A stretch of 64,000 nucleotides of DNA from assembly GCF_005938385.1 (NCBI RefSeq), contig NZ_VCRA01000009.1:186001-250000 (forward strand), written 5' to 3'. Shown here in pieces: positions 60,096-64,000 of the stretch. The position numbers and the translations under genes are program-made. The notes below the pieces were generated by a model that worked only from the letters and a program-made list of their open reading frames with translations, had not been told where the DNA came from and made no database searches. Each line of letters begins with the position of its first letter. Within the stretch, counting starts at the first letter, position 1. This DNA comes from Paenibacillus mesophilus (GTDB taxonomy: Bacteria; Bacillota; Bacilli; Paenibacillales; NBRC-103111).

Positions 60096-61103
60096 ATGGT
60101 ATCCTTACCGAAAATGAACGAGCTCGGGTTTTTCGAGATTCGCCTCGAATCGATCGGCGGCCTCGGCGCCAATCTCGCCGGCAAAATGCTGGCGGAAGCG
60201 GGCGTCATGGGGGCCGAACTGAACGGAGTCAGCTTTTCCTCTTACGGTTCGGAGAAGAAGGGCTCTCCGGTAAAAGCGCACATCCGCTTTTGCGGTCCGG
60301 ATACGAACATCCGCGATACGTCGCCGGTCGAACGGCCTCACGTGGTCGGCATCTTCCACGAGTCGCTGTCGAAGACGGTCAACGTAATCAGCGGCATTTA
60401 CGAGGACAGCCTCGTGCTGGTCAACTCCACCCGGTCGACCGCCGAGCTGAAAGAGAAGATGAAGCTCAAAGGCGGGACGATCGCGGTCGTCGACGCCATC
60501 GGAATCGCCCTCGAAGAGAAAAACCGGGTTAACATGGCGATGCTCGGCGCGTTGTTCCGGTTGTGCGACTTTTTGGATGCGGAATTTATGAAGGGCGTCA
60601 TCCGCAAATCGTTAGAGAAGAAATACCCCCAAGCGGTACAGCCGGCAATCCGGACGTTTGAAAGGGGTTACAACGAGGTCAGATTCGAGACGTTCGAGCT
60701 GCCGGAAGGCGAGACGATGCCGGCATTCGTCCGTCAGGACACCCCGGTTCTCGGATACGAGACGCAGCCGCTCGGCGGCGTTATTACGAATCCGGGCAAC
60801 AGCATATTGAAAGATTTGAGCATATCCCGCGCGGGTATGATGCCCCAATTCGACGACGAGAAATGCATCCATTGCGCCGCGTGCGACAACGTATGTCCGG
60901 ACTTCTGCTTCGTCTGGGACGAATTGCCCGACAAGAAAGGCCGTCCGCAAATGTTCCTCCAGGGCATCGATTACCAGTACTGCAAAGGCTGCCTGAAATG
61001 CGTCGTAGCTTGTCCGACCGAAGCGCTGTCCAAATCGCGCGACGACGACGATTACGCCGAGAAGCATCGGGTGCCGCACCGGTTCGACCGGGCGATCGTG
61101 TAG
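60096..61103 (+). CDS. 2-oxoacid:acceptor oxidoreductase, gamma-delta subunit with two 4Fe-4S clusters
   Basis: 335 residues. Residues 1-190 form the gamma-type domain (IRLESIGGLGANLAGKMLAE, then SYGSEKKGSPVKAHIRF), and the C-terminal part carries two ferredoxin motifs, CIHCAACDNVCP (from about 257) and CKGCLKCVVACP (from about 295), the delta-type domain. With the downstream alpha-beta protein it should oxidise pyruvate or another 2-oxoacid to the acyl-CoA and reduce ferredoxin. ATG 60096 follows AAAGGAG by eight bases; the frame extends upstream but without a site. A structured 95-bp repeat lies between this gene and its partner. Confidence 0.9.
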   Translation: MVSLPKMNELGFFEIRLESIGGLGANLAGKMLAEAGVMGAELNGVSFSSYGSEKKGSPVKAHIRFCGPDTNIRDTSPVERPHVVGIFHESLSKTVNVISGIYEDSLVLVNSTRSTAELKEKMKLKGGTIAVVDAIGIALEEKNRVNMAMLGALFRLCDFLDAEFMKGVIRKSLEKKYPQAVQPAIRTFERGYNEVRFETFELPEGETMPAFVRQDTPVLGYETQPLGGVITNPGNSILKDLSISRAGMMPQFDDEKCIHCAACDNVCPDFCFVWDELPDKKGRPQMFLQGIDYQYCKGCLKCVVACPTEALSKSRDDDDYAEKHRVPHRFDRAIV

Positions 61104-61117
61104 CTTTTCCCCTAAGA

Positions 61118-61212
61118 AACTTTAACGGAATTACCGCCCTGACTTGCGACCGGGGCTTGCGGATCGGCAAGTCCTGCTCTTCAGCGAGCAGAAACGTTAT
61201 TCCGTTAAAGTT
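61118..61212. repeat. 95-bp element folding as a three-way junction, inside the operon
   Basis: The outer arms AACTTTAACGGAAT (61118-61131) and ATTCCGTTAAAGTT (61199-61212) are perfect over 14 bp. Inside are two hairpins: GACTTGC / GCAAGTC (61141-61147, 61167-61173) and CTGCTC / GAGCAG (61174-61179, 61186-61191). No T-run follows, so it need not terminate; it could process or stabilise mRNA between the two subunits. Confidence 0.75.
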
Positions 61213-61244
61213 CCTATAACCAATCGAAAGGGTGACAAGAGTAC

Positions 61245-63554
61245 ATGGCAATTGACATCAAGCGCGAAGAGCAGCAAACGGGCAAAGTCGAGCAGCGCGT
61301 CGTATATGAATCCGGCAACGAAATGGCCGCTTATGCGGCTCACCAAATCAACTATCACATTATGGGCTATTTCCCCATTTCCCCGTCGACGGAAGTCGCT
61401 CAGTTTCTCGATCTGATGAAAGCGAACGGCCAGCACGACGTCGTGCTGATTCCGGCCGACGGCGAGCACGGCTCGGCGGGAGTATGCTACGGCGCATCCG
61501 CGGCCGGCGGGCGCGTGTTCAACGCAACGAGCGCAAACGGGTATTTGTACATGATCGAGCAAATGCCGGTTCAATCGGGTACTCGCTTCCCCATGGTCAT
61601 GAATCTCGTCTGCCGTTCCGTCTCCGGACCGCTGGACATTCACGGAGACCATTCGGACCTGTACTATGCGCTTAACACCGGCTGGCCGATTCTGATGTGC
61701 CGGGACCCCCAGGCCGTTTACGACATGAACATTATCGCGCTCAAGCTGGCCGAGGACGCCGAAGTGCGGCTGCCGGTGCTTGTCGCGTCGGACGGTTATT
61801 TCACGTCACACCAGAAGCGCCGCGTCATGACGTTCGCGAACCGCGACGACGTGCATCAATTTATCGGCGCGCTCCCGGCGAGAGGATACCCGGACGTGCT
61901 CGACCGGAACAATCCGATTACTGTCGGCCCGTACATGAACGAGCCGGATTATATCAACAACTGTTACCAGCAGTCGATGGCGATGTACAATGCGGAGCAC
62001 GTGTACGACCGTATCCGCAAAGAATATGCGGAGCTGACCGGCCGCGACTATCCGATACTGGACTTGTACCGGATGGAAGATGCCGAAGTCGCCGTATTCC
62101 TGATGAACTCCGCTTCGGAAATCATCAAGGACGTGGTCGACCAGCTGCGCGCCCAAGGCATCAAAGCCGGTTCGATCGCGCCGAACATGATCCGGCCTTT
62201 CCCGCAGAAGCAAATCGCCGAAGCGCTCAGAGGCGTGAAGGCGGTAACGGTAGGAGACCGCGCCGACTCTTACGGCGGACACGGCGGCAACATGGTGAAC
62301 GAGATCAAGGCCGCGCTGTTCACCCAAGGCAACAGCGATACGCTCGTCATCAGCCGTATTTACGGCTTGGGCGGCAAAGATTTTTATGCCGAGGACGGGC
62401 ATAACTTGTTCAAATTCGCGATCGATGCGGCCGAGAAAGGATACGTTGAGAAGCCTTTCGACTACTACGGCCACACGCCGGGCGATCCGGCCAAAGCGCC
62501 GAAGCGGGTGTTGAACCCGATGAAGTACGAGGACCTGAAAACCGGCCTGATCACGGTAACGCCTGACGCCGCGACGGGCAAGCTGAACGTGCGCATTCCG
62601 CCGCTCCGATCGCTTACGAAGAAGCCGAAGCGGATCGCGCCGGGTCACGGGGCATGTCCGGGCTGCGGCATTTTCTCCGGGCTGGAGCTGTTTTTCAAGG
62701 GCATCGAGGGCGACATCGTCGCGCTGTTCCATACCGGCTGCGCGATGGTCGTCACGACGGGCTATCCGTATTCCGCGCATAAAGCGACTTATATTCATAA
62801 TTTGTTCCAGAACGGGGCGGCCACTTTATCCGGCGTCGTCGAGATGTTCTGGGAGCGCAAGCGCCGGGGCGAGCTCGACTACTTGAACTTGCCGGACGAC
62901 TTCACCTTCGTCATGATAACGGGCGACGGAGGGATGGACATCGGCATGGGACCGGCGATCGGAGCCGCACTGCGCAATCATAAAATGATCATCCTCGAAT
63001 ACGACAACGAAGGATATATGAATACCGGAGCCCAGCTGTCCTACTCTACGCCGATCGGTCACCGGACCTCGACGTCCAACGTCGGCAAGAAGCAGGCCGG
63101 CAAGCTGTTCCACCATAAGGATACGGCGCAAATCATGGCCGCGACGAACATTCCGTACGTGTTCACCGGCTCCGAGTCGTATCCGCAGGATCTCGTCAAG
63201 AAAGCGGCCAAGGCGCAATGGTATGCGCAGAACGAAGGGCTCGTCTACGGCAAAATCCTGATCACCTGTCCGCTCAACTGGCTGTCGGAAGATCAGGAAG
63301 GCACGAATATTATCGATGCGGCCGTCAGCTCCAACTTTTTCCCGCTCTACGAGGTGGAGAACGGCATTACGAACATTACGTACAATCCGGAAGAGAAGAA
63401 CAAGAAGGTGTCCGTCGCGGAATGGCTCGGCTCGATGGGCAAGACGAAGCATATGACGAAGCCGGAAAATGCCGAAGCGCTCGCCTCCTTCGAGCAGGAA
63501 GTGGAGCGGCGCTGGAACCGCCTGAAGGCGAAGCACGAGAATCCTTATCTGTAA
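61245..63554 (+). CDS. 2-oxoacid:acceptor oxidoreductase, fused alpha-beta subunit
   Basis: 769 residues. Residues 1-430 correspond to the alpha subunit (HIMGYFPISPSTEVAQFLDL, SANGYLYMIEQMPVQSGTRF, DSYGGHGGNMVNEIKAALFT). Residues 460-740 are the thiamine-diphosphate-binding beta subunit: HGACPGCGIF, then the TPP motif GDGGMDIGMG (about 560-569) ending in Asn of YDNEGYMNTG. Substrate is likely pyruvate or a related 2-oxoacid; the sequence does not fix it. ATG 61245 follows AAAGGGTGACAAG. It is separated by 141 bp from the gamma-delta gene, a gap mostly filled by the structured repeat. Such ferredoxin-linked enzymes suggest anaerobic or biosynthetic capacity. Confidence 0.92.
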   Translation: MAIDIKREEQQTGKVEQRVVYESGNEMAAYAAHQINYHIMGYFPISPSTEVAQFLDLMKANGQHDVVLIPADGEHGSAGVCYGASAAGGRVFNATSANGYLYMIEQMPVQSGTRFPMVMNLVCRSVSGPLDIHGDHSDLYYALNTGWPILMCRDPQAVYDMNIIALKLAEDAEVRLPVLVASDGYFTSHQKRRVMTFANRDDVHQFIGALPARGYPDVLDRNNPITVGPYMNEPDYINNCYQQSMAMYNAEHVYDRIRKEYAELTGRDYPILDLYRMEDAEVAVFLMNSASEIIKDVVDQLRAQGIKAGSIAPNMIRPFPQKQIAEALRGVKAVTVGDRADSYGGHGGNMVNEIKAALFTQGNSDTLVISRIYGLGGKDFYAEDGHNLFKFAIDAAEKGYVEKPFDYYGHTPGDPAKAPKRVLNPMKYEDLKTGLITVTPDAATGKLNVRIPPLRSLTKKPKRIAPGHGACPGCGIFSGLELFFKGIEGDIVALFHTGCAMVVTTGYPYSAHKATYIHNLFQNGAATLSGVVEMFWERKRRGELDYLNLPDDFTFVMITGDGGMDIGMGPAIGAALRNHKMIILEYDNEGYMNTGAQLSYSTPIGHRTSTSNVGKKQAGKLFHHKDTAQIMAATNIPYVFTGSESYPQDLVKKAAKAQWYAQNEGLVYGKILITCPLNWLSEDQEGTNIIDAAVSSNFFPLYEVENGITNITYNPEEKNKKVSVAEWLGSMGKTKHMTKPENAEALASFEQEVERRWNRLKAKHENPYL

Positions 63555-63575
63555 TTTGGGGTTCAGAATCGGGGT

Positions 63576-63655
63576 CCCCGAAAAGTACCCGGATTAAGCA
63601 ATGAAGCAATACGTCACTTTTTGGGGTAAAGTATTGGGGTAAAGTATTGGGGTGC
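63576..63655. repeat. Hairpin repeat (AATAAGC loop family), copy 4, with 13-bp tandem tail
   Basis: CCCCGAAAAGT (63576-63586) pairs with ACTTTTTGGGG (63616-63626) with one wobble pair; the loop has GGATTAAGCAATGAAG. The arm then continues as GGGGTAAAGTATT repeated exactly twice (63623 and 63636) and a third partial GGGGT at 63649, which now supplies the ribosome site of the next gene. Confidence 0.7.
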
Positions 63656-63658
63656 CTT

Positions 63659-63949
63659 ATGCCATTTGTATTGAAGCATCGAGCAAGCTCGGAATTGTTC
63701 GCCTGCGGGCTCGTCAACCGTTACGAGCTTCCGTACTACGGCGTAAAGGATTGGGACGACGAAGCGGCCGCGCTCGGTGAACGGGAATCGTTTCTGGCCG
63801 CCCGGGAAGTCGGCGATCCGGCTGACTGGGACGTTGTCGAGCTGGAAGAAATGAAGCTGAAGATGGCGAACGTAAAGCTGAGAAACGATCCGGCCAACCG
63901 GCTGTTTCTGGACGACGGCGGCGCGTTCCGGGTTGTGAGAAGAGAATAG
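63659..63949 (+). CDS. Small conserved-looking protein of unknown function
   Basis: 96 residues, not recognised. The sequence is hydrophilic and mixed (MPFVLKHRASSELFACGLVN, then YYGVKDWDDEAAALGERESF), with acidic and basic clusters in the second half (VVELEEMKLKMANVKLRND) that may form a helix. There is no signal peptide or membrane segment. ATG 63659 lies four bases after GGGGTG; a TTG at 63647 would add four residues. Codon use is like that of the neighbours, and a strong hairpin follows, so it is probably a real gene. Confidence 0.72.
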   Translation: MPFVLKHRASSELFACGLVNRYELPYYGVKDWDDEAAALGERESFLAAREVGDPADWDVVELEEMKLKMANVKLRNDPANRLFLDDGGAFRVVRRE

Positions 63950-63964
63950 CGCCGCATCGCGAAT

Positions 63965-64000
63965 CAAGCGGGCTCCCTGTCATCGGCGGGGGCCCGCTTG
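63965..64000 (+). terminator. Hairpin at window end, probable terminator
   Basis: CAAGCGGGCTCCC and GGGGGCCCGCTTG pair almost fully over 12-13 bp around a short loop. Any T-run would lie beyond the window. Confidence 0.65.

Overview
The window looks like chromosomal DNA of a spore-forming, GC-rich member of the Paenibacillaceae (Paenibacillus or Cohnella type). The evidence is a CotF-like spore coat protein, an S-layer-homology surface protein with fibronectin repeats, Bacillus-style ribosome sites and TTG/GTG starts, several AraC regulators next to lone lipoprotein sugar-binding proteins, an AraM gene and a PAS sporulation-type kinase. No rRNA, tRNA, CRISPR array, transposase or prophage module was seen.

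Layout. 0-2.5 kb: the 3' part of a hybrid histidine kinase and a response regulator with a SARP/BTAD-type output domain. 2.8-6.9 kb: a secreted NHL-FN3-SLH surface protein whose promoter has 11-bp tandem repeats. 7-14 kb: housekeeping and metabolic genes (DHH phosphoesterase, HpaB-type oxygenase, a truncated acetyltransferase, glycerol-1-phosphate dehydrogenase, THUMP methyltransferase, O-methyltransferase). 14-32 kb: AraC regulators, large secreted polysaccharide-active proteins, two orphan solute-binding lipoproteins, an MFS pump, a PAS kinase, a GH26-like enzyme and an ABC exporter. 29.6-34.8 kb: a sugar locus with two Gfo/Idh oxidoreductases, a binding protein, an SGNH hydrolase and a TIM-barrel isomerase. 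34.9-40.6 kb: a scarred segment with remnants of a second AraC/binding-protein pair, two AT-richer secreted proteins (beta-helix and DUF4838), and the 3' tail of a lost gene. 40.7-43.9 kb: spore coat gene and an AraC/binding-protein pair with cre-like sites. 43.9-46.3 kb: a ZTP riboswitch ahead of folD-fchA-purN. 46.3-50 kb: fucI and a ribulokinase behind two GTTATCGATAAC operators. 50.2-52.9 kb: an ABC-2 exporter operon. 53-55.9 kb: a diguanylate cyclase and an aldo/keto reductase. 56-59.7 kb: a tandem repeat array, then a second Gfo/Idh-isomerase pair with an AraC gene. 60-64 kb: a two-polypeptide 2-oxoacid:ferredoxin oxidoreductase.

How it works together. Much of the window senses, degrades and takes up carbohydrate: divergent AraC regulators face binding proteins or secreted glycan-active enzymes, and Gfo/Idh plus TIM-barrel pairs probably rework unusual sugars. 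FucI with a ribulokinase could take D-arabinose to D-ribulose 5-phosphate. The riboswitch operon links one-carbon folate supply to purine synthesis.

Between genes there are several repeat families: 188-bp dyads (two copies), hairpins with a conserved AATAAGC-type loop (four loci), a 0.56-kb array with a ~120-bp period, and a 95-bp three-way-junction element inside the oxidoreductase operon. They lie mostly at gene 3' ends. No single cassette of obviously novel function was found. The best leads are the SARP-like regulator with its repeats, the intergenic repeat families, the decayed duplicate locus and the divergent FolD beside FchA.
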